Shown piece after piece: positions 25,519-33,596 of a stretch of DNA of 43,082 nt. The notes beneath the pieces were generated by a model. The model saw only the letters and a program-made list of their open reading frames with translations. It made no database searches and was not told the origin of the DNA. The translations under genes and the position numbers were made by a program. The stretch is from positions 1 to 43,082 of the forward strand of contig CAZCAC010000071.1 in the NCBI GenBank assembly GCA_964496575.1, read 5' to 3'. Every line of letters starts with the position of its first letter. Within the stretch, counting starts at the first letter, position 1. This stretch comes from CAZCAC01 sp964496575 (GTDB taxonomy: Bacteria; Planctomycetota; UBA1135; GCA-002686595).

Positions 25519-27252
25519 ATGAAGTACGCGATGCTGCCGGCAGCGGCCCTGGCGGCCCTCCAGATCAGCGCCTCGGCCCAGACCACCCACCACTTCCAGC
25601 CGTCGGACGATACCTTCGTCGATCAGTGCTGCGAGCCCGCTACCACCCACGGCCACATGGCCGCGACGGTGGTGCGGGACGCCGGTTCGGGGATCTGGGA
25701 GATCGACACGCTGATCGAATTCGACCTCTCCAGCCTCCCCCCCGGAGCGCAGGTCCTGTCGGCGACGCTGAAGCTGTACTACTGGCACAAGTGGAGCGAG
25801 CCCGCCGGACGGACCCTCGAGTGCCGCCGGATCACCGGCGCCTGGGACGAGTCGACCGCGACCTGGAACAACCGCCCGCCCCTGGCCGCGACCGCCTCCG
25901 CGAGCGCGGTCGTGCCCGCCAGCTACGGCTGGATGCAGTGGGACGTCGGCGGAGACGTACAGGCGTTCGTCGACGGTGCGCTCCCCAACCACGGCTGGCA
26001 GCTCGCCAACCCCGTCCCGGACAGCTGGAATCCCGGCGTGCACTTCCGGACCAAGGAACACGGCTCCTTCGTGCCCACCCTCGAGGTGGAGGTGGCGGGA
26101 ATGACGACGATCGGTACTTTCACCGCGGGGTCCCTGGGCGCCGGCCGATCCCTCCTGCCTCCCAAGGGGGTCACCTGGTACGTGCCCGTTGACTTCCCGA
26201 CGATCAGCGGAGCCATCTGGGCGGCCAAGGACGGCCAGCTGATCATCGTGGGACCAGGTGTCTACAACGAGACGCTCCAGTTCCGGGGCAAGGACATCAT
26301 CGTGAAGAGCGAGCTGGGTCCCTCGGTGACCGTCATCGACGGCGCTGCCTTCCCCTTCGAACCGGTCGTGGCCTTCTACCGCGGAGAGCAGCGAAGCACG
26401 CGCCTGGAGGGCTTCACCATCACCAACGGGAACGGTGCGCCCGACGGCGCCTGGTGCGGCGGCGGCATCTTCTGCATCGACTCCTCACCGACGATCGCCG
26501 GCAACATCATCGAGAACAACATCGTCTACGACATCGACGACATCGGCTGGGACGGCCTGGGAGGAGGCGTCTACCTGCGGGACAGCGACGCGCACCTCGA
26601 CGGGAACATCATCCGGGACAACGAGGCCGGCCTGCCCGGGGACTGGCAGGGGCACGGCGGTGGGATCTTCGCCCACGGCGGCGCGCCTCTCTTCACCGGC
26701 AACATCATCGACGACAACCGCTCCTCCGACGACGGAGGAGGTATCGCGCTGGGGATGAACAATCCCTGTGATGCGGTGCTGATCAACAACCTGGTGATCC
26801 GGAACCGCACCGACAACGACGGTGGCTTCTCCGGCGGAGGGATCGACTCCTGGGCCGGGAACCAGGTGATGACCAACCTCACCATCGCGGACAACTGGGC
26901 GGCGACGGGAGGAAACATGGGCTATGGCGGAGGGATCCGCAACGTGAACAGCACCATCCTGATGACCAACTGCATCGTCTACGGAAACCACGCGACGTTC
27001 GGCCCGGAGATCTCCGACTGGCCGCCGGGAATCACGGCCAGGTACTCCGACGTGCCGATCCCCGGGACCGCCGTCTTCTACCTGCCCCCGTGGTTCGTCA
27101 GCAACGCCAAGGGGGACTACTACCTCGATCAGGTCCTGTCCCCCTGCGTGGACACCGGCGATCCCCTCTCCCCGATGATCGACGGGACGACCAGCCCCAC
27201 GGGAGGGCCCGATACCGGGGTGGTCGACATGGGGTTCCACTACTCGGACTGA
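25519..27252 (+). CDS. Secreted DNRLRE-domain plus right-handed beta-helix protein
   Basis: A protein of 577 residues. A signal peptide (MKYAMLPAAALAALQISASAQ) is followed by a DNRLRE-type domain (about 22-200): PSDDTFVDQ, LIEFDLSSLPPGAQVLSATLKLYYW, GAWDESTATWNNRP, WMQWDVGGDVQAFVDG. It is a beta-sandwich found in secreted proteins of uncultured bacteria. After a PFAM-type linker, the region from about 225 to 500 has right-handed parallel beta-helix coils, with repeated (G/N)GGGI, GNIIxDN and NxxSxDDGGGI segments. It resembles secreted polysaccharide-binding or lyase proteins; no catalytic set can be confirmed. The ATG at 25519 is 7 nt after AAGGAG (25506-25511); ATG at 25516 is a second option. 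Ends at a 12-bp hairpin. Confidence 0.75.
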   Translation: MKYAMLPAAALAALQISASAQTTHHFQPSDDTFVDQCCEPATTHGHMAATVVRDAGSGIWEIDTLIEFDLSSLPPGAQVLSATLKLYYWHKWSEPAGRTLECRRITGAWDESTATWNNRPPLAATASASAVVPASYGWMQWDVGGDVQAFVDGALPNHGWQLANPVPDSWNPGVHFRTKEHGSFVPTLEVEVAGMTTIGTFTAGSLGAGRSLLPPKGVTWYVPVDFPTISGAIWAAKDGQLIIVGPGVYNETLQFRGKDIIVKSELGPSVTVIDGAAFPFEPVVAFYRGEQRSTRLEGFTITNGNGAPDGAWCGGGIFCIDSSPTIAGNIIENNIVYDIDDIGWDGLGGGVYLRDSDAHLDGNIIRDNEAGLPGDWQGHGGGIFAHGGAPLFTGNIIDDNRSSDDGGGIALGMNNPCDAVLINNLVIRNRTDNDGGFSGGGIDSWAGNQVMTNLTIADNWAATGGNMGYGGGIRNVNSTILMTNCIVYGNHATFGPEISDWPPGITARYSDVPIPGTAVFYLPPWFVSNAKGDYYLDQVLSPCVDTGDPLSPMIDGTTSPTGGPDTGVVDMGFHYSD

Positions 27253-27277
27253 GCGACCGACCCGGGGAAGCTGGGGA

Positions 27278-27316
27278 ATCGCCCCCCCGACAGCCTCGAG
27301 CTGCCGGGGGGGCGAT
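27278..27316. terminator. 12-bp GC hairpin between convergent genes
   Basis: A perfect 12-bp stem (27278-27289 with 27305-27316; ATCG, seven C and G on one arm) encloses a loop with a further 4-bp stem (CAGC / GCTG). It sits 25 bp after the beta-helix gene and 26 bp after the selenoprotein-type gene stop. It has no T-tract but should fold on either transcript. Confidence 0.65.
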
Positions 27317-27342
27317 CCGGTCTCGAGGCGATGGGGCCCGGG

Positions 27343-27627
27343 CTAGGCGCCGCCCCGCCCGCTCCTGCCCTTCACCTCCCGGAGCTGAGCCTTGATCCTC
27401 CCGGCGGAGACGGCCATCACGATCGCCTGCACGGCGCCGATCTCCTCCTCGGTGATCCCCTCCTCCCCGGCCACGCCGAGGTAGTGCTTCACTCACGGAT
27501 AGCACCCCTGGGCCATCCCCGCGGCGAGATGTACGAGCAAGGTCGTCTTCGGCTCCAGAACGTCGTTGTGGCGGGCGGAGTCGTAGAAGCGTTCGAACGC
27601 TTCCAGCTGTTCTCTCGAAAGGGTCAC
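27343..27627 (-). CDS. AhpD-like (CMD-family) selenoprotein with in-frame TGA (Sec45)
   Basis: A 94-residue frame if the TGA at 27493-27495 is read as selenocysteine. The first part reads VTLSREQLEAFERFYDSARH... and LLVHLAAGMAQGCYP; the codon after CYP is TGA; then VKHYLGVAGEEGITEEEIGAVQAIVMAVSAG, a CMD/AhpD helical core. The motif is thus C42-Y-P-U45-V-K-H48, where relatives have CxxC before a His. AhpD-type proteins are thiol peroxidases or disulfide reductases; Sec would raise reactivity. Both sides of the TGA stay in one frame and look conserved, and a SECIS-like hairpin follows. The GTG start at 27627 has AGAGGAG about 6 nt upstream. It follows the marR and PQQ genes on the same strand, 138 bp after the latter. 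A plain stop or a lone sequencing error is the alternative, less likely. Confidence 0.85.
27465..27495 (-). promoter_or_regulatory. Bacterial SECIS-like hairpin following the in-frame TGA
   Basis: On the minus strand, after TGA (27495-27493) come 11 nt, then CCTCGGC (27481-27475), loop GTG (27474-27472) and GCCGGGG (27471-27465). That is 7 bp (one G-U pair), with a 3-nt loop beginning with G, 18 nt after the TGA. As I recall the bacterial SECIS consensus, the loop lies 16-37 nt after the UGA and has a G among its first two bases, so it fits. It lies within the coding frame, as bacterial SECIS elements do. Confidence 0.75.
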
Positions 27628-27693
27628 GTCGGTCTCCTCTGCTTCGACCCGGCTCGACCCGGGCGCGGGTGGTGATCGTCGGCGATGGTCGGA

Positions 27694-27704
27694 AGTGTAG
27701 CGCG
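27694..27704 (-). promoter_or_regulatory. Possible -10 element of the selenoprotein gene
   Basis: The minus strand reads CGCGCTACACT, identical to the element upstream of purB (6382-6392), about 67 nt before the GTG start. It might give the selenoprotein gene a promoter of its own besides transcription from marR. No good -35 is seen. Confidence 0.3.
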
Positions 27705-27765
27705 AGCAGTTCCCGTCCGGGTCACTAACGTCCGCGGCGCCGAGGGCCCGATGCCAGCGCGCCCT

Positions 27766-29022
27766 TCACCGCCGGAGGTCGAGGCAGACGAGCTCCTCGT
27801 GGTTGCGCAGGTACAGCCGGCCGCCAGCGAGGGTCGGGGTCGTCCAGTTCTTCCCGTCCAGAACCGCAAACCGGCTCCGCTCGTGGAATCCTCCCGGATC
27901 CGCGTCCACCAGGGCGAGCTCGCCGCTCTCCCCGAGCACGAGCAGCTGCCCATCGGCGGCGATCAACGAGCCCTTGTGGTATCCCCTCGCCTTCCACCGG
28001 ACCACGCCGGTGCGAGCATCCAGGCACTTCAGTACGCCGCGATCGAAGCCGTAGACGTGATCGCCGAACAGCAGGGAGGAGTTGACGTCGTTGTGCATCT
28101 CCCGCGAGGCCCAGACGGTCTTCACCTGGTACTCGTCTTCCTCGCGGAGGATCCGGATGAGGGCGGCTCCAGAGCCGCTGGAGAGGAAGAGCTGGTCGGG
28201 AGCGACGAAGATCGGGGTCGTGCAACCCAGCGGGTCCCCCGTGGCGGAACAGTCGGTGCGCCAGCCGTGGTTCCACAGCTCGTCGCCGGCCTCGCCATCG
28301 AGGGCGTGAACGCCAGCCGCGCTCCAGAAGACGATCTGCTCGACGCCGTGCAGCGTGATCTCGATCGGTGAGGAGTAGGCGGGAGAATCCTCGTGAGCGA
28401 CCCAGAGAATGTCGCCCGTCCGCCTGTCGAACGCGGTGTACGCGGCGTCGCCTCCCGCCGTCTCGACGAGGAGCTTCTCACCGGTGATCATCGGCGAGGA
28501 GGCGTAACCGTAGGTGGGCAGCCGAGCCTCGAAGACCTCGACGAGATCGCACTCCCAGACCGGAGATCCCGTCTCCGCGTCGGCGGCGAGCAGCAGGCCC
28601 TGGGTCCCGAACGCGTAGACGATCCGCTCGTGCACCAGCGGAGTGGAGCGGGGTCCGTTCCCCCAGGAACTCTTGAATCCGGCTCCCATCCGCTGGCGCC
28701 ACCTCTCCTCCCCGTTCGTGGCGTCCAGGCAGACGAGGTGCTGCTCGCCCGCTTCGTCCCACATCGTGTAGAGGCCCTTGCCGACCACGGAGACGCCCGA
28801 GAATCCCGCCCCGGCCTCGACGCGCCAGATCTCTCGCGGCCCCTCCTCGGGCCACTCTCGAAGCAGTCCCGTCTCGGCGGAGACGGCGTCTCGATTCGGC
28901 CCGCGCCACTGCGGCCAGTCGAGGACCGGGCCAGCGTCGTCCATCTCCCCGGAGCTCGCCGAGGTGAGTCCTCCGGGCCAGGTGAGAATCAGCAGGGTGA
29001 AGAGGATCGCCGATCGTCGCAT
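27766..29022 (-). CDS. Secreted PQQ-type beta-propeller repeat protein
   Basis: A protein of 418 residues. A signal peptide (AILFTLLILTWPGGLTSAS) is followed by WPQWRGPNRDAVSAETGLLREWPEEGP, the standard opening of planctomycete- and acidobacteria-like PQQ-repeat proteins. Then come repeats of VVGKGLYTMWDEAG...LVCLDATNGEERWRQR type (YAFGTQGLLLAADAETGSPVWE, YTAFDRRTGDILWVAHE, VHALDGEAGDELW, LKCLDARTGVVRWKAR), about seven blades. Such propellers are periplasmic and either bind PQQ or act as scaffolds; no dehydrogenase catalytic residues can be confirmed. AGGAG lies 7 nt upstream of the ATG and within the last codons of marR. One nt separates the two genes, so they are one operon. Confidence 0.88.
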   Translation of the reverse strand: MRRSAILFTLLILTWPGGLTSASSGEMDDAGPVLDWPQWRGPNRDAVSAETGLLREWPEEGPREIWRVEAGAGFSGVSVVGKGLYTMWDEAGEQHLVCLDATNGEERWRQRMGAGFKSSWGNGPRSTPLVHERIVYAFGTQGLLLAADAETGSPVWECDLVEVFEARLPTYGYASSPMITGEKLLVETAGGDAAYTAFDRRTGDILWVAHEDSPAYSSPIEITLHGVEQIVFWSAAGVHALDGEAGDELWNHGWRTDCSATGDPLGCTTPIFVAPDQLFLSSGSGAALIRILREEDEYQVKTVWASREMHNDVNSSLLFGDHVYGFDRGVLKCLDARTGVVRWKARGYHKGSLIAADGQLLVLGESGELALVDADPGGFHERSRFAVLDGKNWTTPTLAGGRLYLRNHEELVCLDLRR

Positions 29023-29023
29023 G

Positions 29024-29512
29024 TCACTTCTCCTGGTCGCCGTCCGGATCGCGGGCGGAGCGTCGTGCCGCGCAGCTCGCCTCCTCCTCGCAGTCCAGGA
29101 AGGCCTGTACGAGTACCTCGAAGTTCCCGATGACGGCGTCACGCCGGGAAGCGGGGATCCGCTCGAGGACCGCGCGCCAGAGACCGTCGTTGTCCTCGTT
29201 GATCGAGCGGCACTCGGCCTCACCGCTGGCGGTCAGGCGGATCGTGACGACGCGTCGATCGTGATCGCCTCGCACCCGCTCGACCAGCCCCCGGGCCTCC
29301 AGGCCATCGAGGGTCCGGCTCAGGGTGCTGGTGTCGAGCCGGAGGTTCGACGCGATCTCCCCCACCGTCGGGCCCTCGAGCTCCTCGACCTCGAGCAGGA
29401 CCAGGCACTGGGCGAAGGTCACCGCGTCGCAGCACGACTTGAGCTGGGCGTCGATGAGACGCGTGAAGCGGCGCAGGACGCGCCGAAAGTGTCGGATCCG
29501 GGTGGTCTTCAT
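29024..29512 (-). CDS. MarR-family regulator with clustered cysteines
   Basis: A protein of 162 residues. The winged helix-turn-helix is at about 48-97 (GPTVGEIASNLRLDTSTLSRTLDGLEARGLVERVRGDHDRRVVTIRLTASGE). Ahead of it is LKSCCDAVTFAQCLVLLEVEE, with C27, C28 and C36. A similar Cys-Cys...Gln-Cys helix occurs in MarR proteins found near arsenic-methylation and thiol-redox genes, so I expect a thiol- or metalloid-responsive repressor. C-terminal tail CEEEASCAARR adds two more cysteines. It is the first gene of marR - PQQ propeller - AhpD-like selenoprotein. Its own promoter has a palindromic operator. ATG start at 29512; no strong Shine-Dalgarno. Confidence 0.85.
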   Translation of the reverse strand: MKTTRIRHFRRVLRRFTRLIDAQLKSCCDAVTFAQCLVLLEVEELEGPTVGEIASNLRLDTSTLSRTLDGLEARGLVERVRGDHDRRVVTIRLTASGEAECRSINEDNDGLWRAVLERIPASRRDAVIGNFEVLVQAFLDCEEEASCAARRSARDPDGDQEK

Positions 29513-29531
29513 CGGGTGGGTCGGTCATACG

Positions 29532-29564
29532 GTTGCAGATTACAACAGTTGTAGTTTACAGCAA
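29532..29564 (-). promoter_or_regulatory. marR promoter with palindromic operator
   Basis: A perfect 13-bp palindrome TACAACAGTTGTA at 29541-29553 is flanked by further half sites (GTTGCA at 29532-29537; TGTAGTTTACA at 29550-29560). On the minus strand a -35 TTGCTG (29564-29559) and -10 TAATCT (29542-29537) are 16 bp apart and bracket the palindrome. Binding there would block RNA polymerase, the usual MarR autorepression. The region is strikingly AT-rich for this genome. Confidence 0.7.
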
Positions 29565-29773
29565 AAAAAGGCCACCCCACCATCAAATCGGGAGGGGTCC
29601 GCCCCGTCTCCTGCGGCAGCCTCCGGAGAGGGCCCGGCACTGGACGCCTCTGGGGTACCACGGCGAAGCCGGCCGACTCGGGCCTGGAGGCTCTCGGCGG
29701 GAGGGGCCGAGCAGGCTAGACTCCCGCGCTTCACGGACCGGGCCCACGACCTCGAGCGAACCGCGGAATCCAC

Positions 29774-30970
29774 ATGAAGATCCTCGTACCCAACCACTTC
29801 CCCCTCGAAGGCTCGGGGAGCGGAATCTACACCCAGAACGTGGCGCGCGAGCTGGTCAGGCTGGGGCACGAGGTGGCGGTGATCGCGCCGGACACCGAGC
29901 CGATCGAGGGCTTTCCCTTCGAGGTGGAGACGATCCTCTTCTCCGAGGCCGGCGGGAACGGCGGGCGGGTGCCTTTCAACTTCCCGTGCTTCACCACGCA
30001 CCCCAAGAGCAACACGACCTTCTACGAGCTCGACTCCGGGCAGATCGAGTCGTACGTGAAGGCCTATCAGGACGCGACCGACCGCTTGGTCGAGCGGATG
30101 CGCCCCGACATCATCCACTGCCAGCACTGCTGGGTGACGCCGTACTGCGCATCGCGGACCGGCCTGCCGTACCTCGCCACGGCGCACGGCACCGACCAGA
30201 TGGGCTACAAACAGGACGAGCGCTACCGACCCCTCGTCGACGAGGGGATCGCCGGCGCCGCCCGGATCATCGCCGTCTCCAGCCAGGTGCAGGGGGACAT
30301 CGACAGCCTCTACGCCCTGCCGGCGGGCAAGAGCACCATCCTGCTCAACGGCTTCAGCACCGACATCTTCTCGCCGCTCGACGTCTCGGTGTCCGACCTG
30401 GTCGCCGAGTTCGGGCTCCCGGCGGATACCGAGCGGATCATCAGCTTCGTCGGCAAGCTGACCGACTTCAAGGGGGTCGACGTCCTGATCGACGCCGCGG
30501 CGCGTTACGAGAGGGAGCTGCCGGGGGTGACGACGGTGATCGTCGGCTTCGGCCAGCTCGACGGCGAGTTGCGCGAGCGGGCGGCGCGTCACGGTCTCGA
30601 ACGACTGATCTTCCTCGGCCACCAGGACCAGCGGACGGTGGCGCGGATCTACTCGGCCGCCAGCGTCTCGGTGGTGCCCTCGCGAATCGAACCGTTCGGG
30701 CTGGTCGCGATCGAGGCGATGGCCTGCGGCACCCCGGTGGTGGCGACCGACGCCGGGGGCCTGCCCGACTTCGTCCACGACGAGGTCGGCGGTCTGGTCG
30801 AGATGGAGAACCCCGAGGCGCTCGCCGCCCGCATCGCCCTGGAGGTGCGTGGCGAGACCAAGCTCACCAAGGGCCGCCACGCCGCCGAGTACGCGCGGGC
30901 CGGCTTCTCCTGGACCGGCGTCGCCGGGAAGATGGTCGCGCTGTACGAGGAGATCCTCGGCCGGAGCTGA
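29774..30970 (+). CDS. GT4-family glycosyltransferase
   Basis: A protein of 398 residues with a GT-B fold. N-terminal: MKILVPNHFPLEGSGSGIYTQNVARELVRLGHEVAVIAP, the acceptor-binding Gly-rich loop. C-terminal: FVGKLTDFKGVDVLIDAAARY, then the GT4 signature E306-PFGLVAI-E314 and MACGTPVVATDAGGLPD. It transfers a sugar from a nucleotide donor with retention; donor and acceptor are unknown. It is the first of a same-strand run with a GT-C-like membrane protein, an amidase, an unrecognised protein and a sulfatase. No strong Shine-Dalgarno before the ATG. TAGACT about 50 nt upstream (near 29716) may be a -10. Confidence 0.9.
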   Translation: MKILVPNHFPLEGSGSGIYTQNVARELVRLGHEVAVIAPDTEPIEGFPFEVETILFSEAGGNGGRVPFNFPCFTTHPKSNTTFYELDSGQIESYVKAYQDATDRLVERMRPDIIHCQHCWVTPYCASRTGLPYLATAHGTDQMGYKQDERYRPLVDEGIAGAARIIAVSSQVQGDIDSLYALPAGKSTILLNGFSTDIFSPLDVSVSDLVAEFGLPADTERIISFVGKLTDFKGVDVLIDAAARYERELPGVTTVIVGFGQLDGELRERAARHGLERLIFLGHQDQRTVARIYSAASVSVVPSRIEPFGLVAIEAMACGTPVVATDAGGLPDFVHDEVGGLVEMENPEALAARIALEVRGETKLTKGRHAAEYARAGFSWTGVAGKMVALYEEILGRS

Positions 30971-31076
30971 GAGCCCCTTCGCCTCCAGAGAAGTAAGGGC
31001 CCGAGGCGCTGGCAATGAGCATCTGGAGCGAGGAGGATCTCCCTCGTCCGACCTCGATCGAGTCGCCGCCGGCCGC

Positions 31077-32615
31077 ATGCTGAGCACGAGCCCCTCCTCG
31101 CCATCGCACCTTCGAATCACGCTGGGGGCGGTGTGCGCGCTGCTCGCGGTGGCGATCTTCCTGGCCTACTCCTCCGTCCTCGACAACTTCTACTTCCCGC
31201 TCGACGACCCGCTCCTCCTGTGGTCCTCGGCTCGCGGGATCGAGGCGACGCCGCACCTCCGACCGCTGTACACGCCGTGGAACGGCCTCCTCTGGTCGCT
31301 CTTCGGCCTGGAGCCGGCGGGGCGATACCTGGCGGGGATGCTCGGCCACTGGATCGGCTCGATCCTGGTCGTCGTCCTGGTGCAGCGCCTCACCGGTCGG
31401 TGGATCCAGGCCGCCGTGACCGGCTTCGTCTTCGCCCTCTTCTACGGATCGCACGAGGTGGTGCTGTGGATCGCCGCCAACAGCACCCTGCTGTCGGTGG
31501 TTCCGCTGGTAGCGGCGGGGATCGCCTGGGACGTCTTCCTCACCACCGGAGGCGACCGACCGCTGCGGCGGGGAATCGCCTACCTCGCGGCGTTCGGTTT
31601 CCTCGTCCTCTCCGCGGGTTTCAAGGAGGACTGTGTCCTCGCCGCGCCCCTGTTCCTGGGGCTCGATCTCCTCCGCAACGGGTGGCGTGAGGTGCTCTCG
31701 GTGAAGGCGCTGCGCCGCTACGCCCCGCTGGCGATCTTCGCCGCCATCTACCTGGGCCTCGCCTTCCGCCCCTCCTTGTGGGCCGACCTGCCGACGGTCG
31801 GGCGGTACGAATTCCACCCCGCCCTGATTCCCGAGCTGTTCTGCAACTTCGCCTGGCTCGCCTGGCCCCGAAAGCTGGACACGGCGGGCTGGACCGTCAC
31901 CTCGGTGGAGATCGGCCTCACCCTGGCGGTGGGGATTGCCCTGGCCGGATGGTACTGGCGGCGACGGGAACCGCTCCTGCTGCTCGGCCTGTTCGTCGCC
32001 CTCTTGGGGATGCTGCCGGCGCTCCCCGGTCCCTTCCCCATCGCCGGCTCACGCTACGGCTACGCCGGATCGATCGGCGCGGCCCTCATGATCGGAGCGG
32101 GTTTCCGGCTGCTCTGGGCGTGGCGGAACGGGACGGGCTTCCGGACGCTCCTGGTCGTGACGATGCTGGGCTGGGTCACGGCGAACGGCTGGTCGATCCA
32201 CTCGACGGAGGAGTGGCGCTTCGGCATCAACTGTGCACGGCTGGAGAAGATGGTCGCGACCTCCGGGCCGGTGGCGGAGAGAGCGGGGAGCGTGGTGATC
32301 AACCCCGCGGTGCGGAACGCGCACGACTACCTCTACTCGTTGCTCGTCTGGCACGGCCTGGAGCTGGAGAACGTCACGGCCGAGGAGGCCCCTCACGGAC
32401 CGCAACTGCTCGCTCGGCTCGAACCGGGAGGCGACCTCGACCCCACCGTTCATGCGGTGTACGGTTGCCGGGGGAATGGCGAAGTCTTCCGCCTGCACTC
32501 GCCGGCGGACGCTCTCGTCGATCAGTGGGCCGCGGAAGCGAGTCGCCGAGAATGGTACGGGAAGGGTCACAACGTGGCGCTGGTACGGGTGACCTCGATC
32601 CCCGGAGACAAGTGA
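31077..32615 (+). CDS. Polytopic membrane protein, GT-C glycosyltransferase-like
   Basis: A protein of 512 residues with about ten predicted membrane helices. The first helix (ITLGAVCALLAVAIFLAYSSVL) is followed by YFPLDDPLLLWSS, an acidic DD pair in the first periplasmic loop, the usual site of the catalytic Asp in GT-C enzymes such as PMT and ArnT. Other helices hold LVVVLVQRL, GFVFALFYGSHEVVLWIAANSTLLSVV and LLLLGLFVALLGMLP. After the last helix (LLVVTMLGWVTANGWSI) a soluble C-terminal domain of about 140 residues is periplasmic. Likely a lipid-linked sugar transferase, but not proven. The ATG at 31077 is the first that fits the membrane helix. It overlaps the next start by 1 nt. Confidence 0.65.
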   Translation: MLSTSPSSPSHLRITLGAVCALLAVAIFLAYSSVLDNFYFPLDDPLLLWSSARGIEATPHLRPLYTPWNGLLWSLFGLEPAGRYLAGMLGHWIGSILVVVLVQRLTGRWIQAAVTGFVFALFYGSHEVVLWIAANSTLLSVVPLVAAGIAWDVFLTTGGDRPLRRGIAYLAAFGFLVLSAGFKEDCVLAAPLFLGLDLLRNGWREVLSVKALRRYAPLAIFAAIYLGLAFRPSLWADLPTVGRYEFHPALIPELFCNFAWLAWPRKLDTAGWTVTSVEIGLTLAVGIALAGWYWRRREPLLLLGLFVALLGMLPALPGPFPIAGSRYGYAGSIGAALMIGAGFRLLWAWRNGTGFRTLLVVTMLGWVTANGWSIHSTEEWRFGINCARLEKMVATSGPVAERAGSVVINPAVRNAHDYLYSLLVWHGLELENVTAEEAPHGPQLLARLEPGGDLDPTVHAVYGCRGNGEVFRLHSPADALVDQWAAEASRREWYGKGHNVALVRVTSIPGDK

Positions 32616-33562
32616 TGGAAGAGCTCATCGTCGATCTGCAGCGACCGCCCGGCGAGCGGTGGTCCCTCTCCCCCGCGCGGATCGAGCAGGCACGCCGCCT
32701 CTTCGAGGTCTACTTCGGTGGAATGGAGTCGATCGACGGGCTCGTCGACATGGCTCAGGACCTGGCCGAAGCCGTGCTGCCCGAGGACTACCGGCTGGAG
32801 ATCGACTCGCTCGCGCGACAGCTCGATGAGCCACCCGCCCGGGTGCTGCTGTGCAACGCATACTACGACCTGCTCAAGTCGCGCTTCGGGTGCACGGCGT
32901 TCGCCGTCGACACCGAGCAGGGTCCGCTGCATGCGCGGAACCTCGACTGGTGGACGGAGAACCGGCTGCTGGCGGACAACACGCTGGTCGCCCGCTTCGT
33001 CGGCGCTCCCGCGGGGGAGTTCGTCACCGTAGGCTGGCCGGGTTTCGTCGGCGCCTTCTCGGGGATGGCGCCGGGCCGCTTCGCGATCACCCTCAACGCG
33101 GTGTTCAGCGGAGAGCCCACGCAGCTCGCCACGCCGGTGGTCTTCCTGATCCGCTCGGTGCTCGAAGAGGCGACGACCTGGGCGGAGGCGGTCGAGCGAC
33201 TGTCCAGGGCGCCGACCCCGAGCGACTGCCTGCTGCTGGTCACCGGGGCGAGCGCCGGCGAGATGGTGGTCATCGAGCGAACCCCGACGCGCCACGCCTT
33301 GCGCGGACCGGAGGGGACGGGGGCGCTCTGCGCCACCAACGACTACCTCACGATGGACTACGAGACCGGGGAGCCGAAGAACGAGCTGGAGGCCTCGTCC
33401 TGTTCGCGCTACGACCGGATCACGCAGCTCCTGAGTGCCGCCCCGCCGACGCCGGAGGAGTGCTTCTCCCACCTGACCGATCCCGAGATCGTGATGGACA
33501 TCACCGTGCAGCAGATGGTGTTCCGGCCGAGCGACGGGATGTGTCGCTGGCGGATTCCCTAG
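32615..33562 (+). CDS. Acid-ceramidase/NAAA-like Ntn-hydrolase (C45/linear amide hydrolase)
   Basis: A protein of 315 residues. The nucleophile Cys93 is in RFGCTAFAVDTEQGPLHARNLDWW, which matches the CT(S/A)...GRN(M/L)D pattern of acid ceramidase, NAAA and choloylglycine-hydrolase-type enzymes. Further on are VGWPGFVGAFSGMAPGRFAITLNA, LSRAPTPSDCLLLVTGAS and CATNDYLTMDYE, in the order expected for this fold. Cleavage before Cys93 is required for activity in the acid ceramidase group; the 92-residue leader would be the alpha-type segment. There is no signal peptide. It may hydrolyse an N-acyl amide, perhaps a lipid. ATG overlaps the membrane-protein stop (TGATG), so translation is coupled. Confidence 0.8.
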   Translation: MEELIVDLQRPPGERWSLSPARIEQARRLFEVYFGGMESIDGLVDMAQDLAEAVLPEDYRLEIDSLARQLDEPPARVLLCNAYYDLLKSRFGCTAFAVDTEQGPLHARNLDWWTENRLLADNTLVARFVGAPAGEFVTVGWPGFVGAFSGMAPGRFAITLNAVFSGEPTQLATPVVFLIRSVLEEATTWAEAVERLSRAPTPSDCLLLVTGASAGEMVVIERTPTRHALRGPEGTGALCATNDYLTMDYETGEPKNELEASSCSRYDRITQLLSAAPPTPEECFSHLTDPEIVMDITVQQMVFRPSDGMCRWRIP

Positions 33563-33596
33563 GCGGGGCGCACCGAGACGCGAGATTCCTCTTCGC

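Noticed and set aside
27493..27495. TGA seen as a nonsense mutation making the AhpD-like gene a pseudogene
   Set aside because: The frame is intact on both sides, the TGA sits precisely at the redox Cys position, and a SECIS-like hairpin follows. A random nonsense change would not be expected to meet all three.
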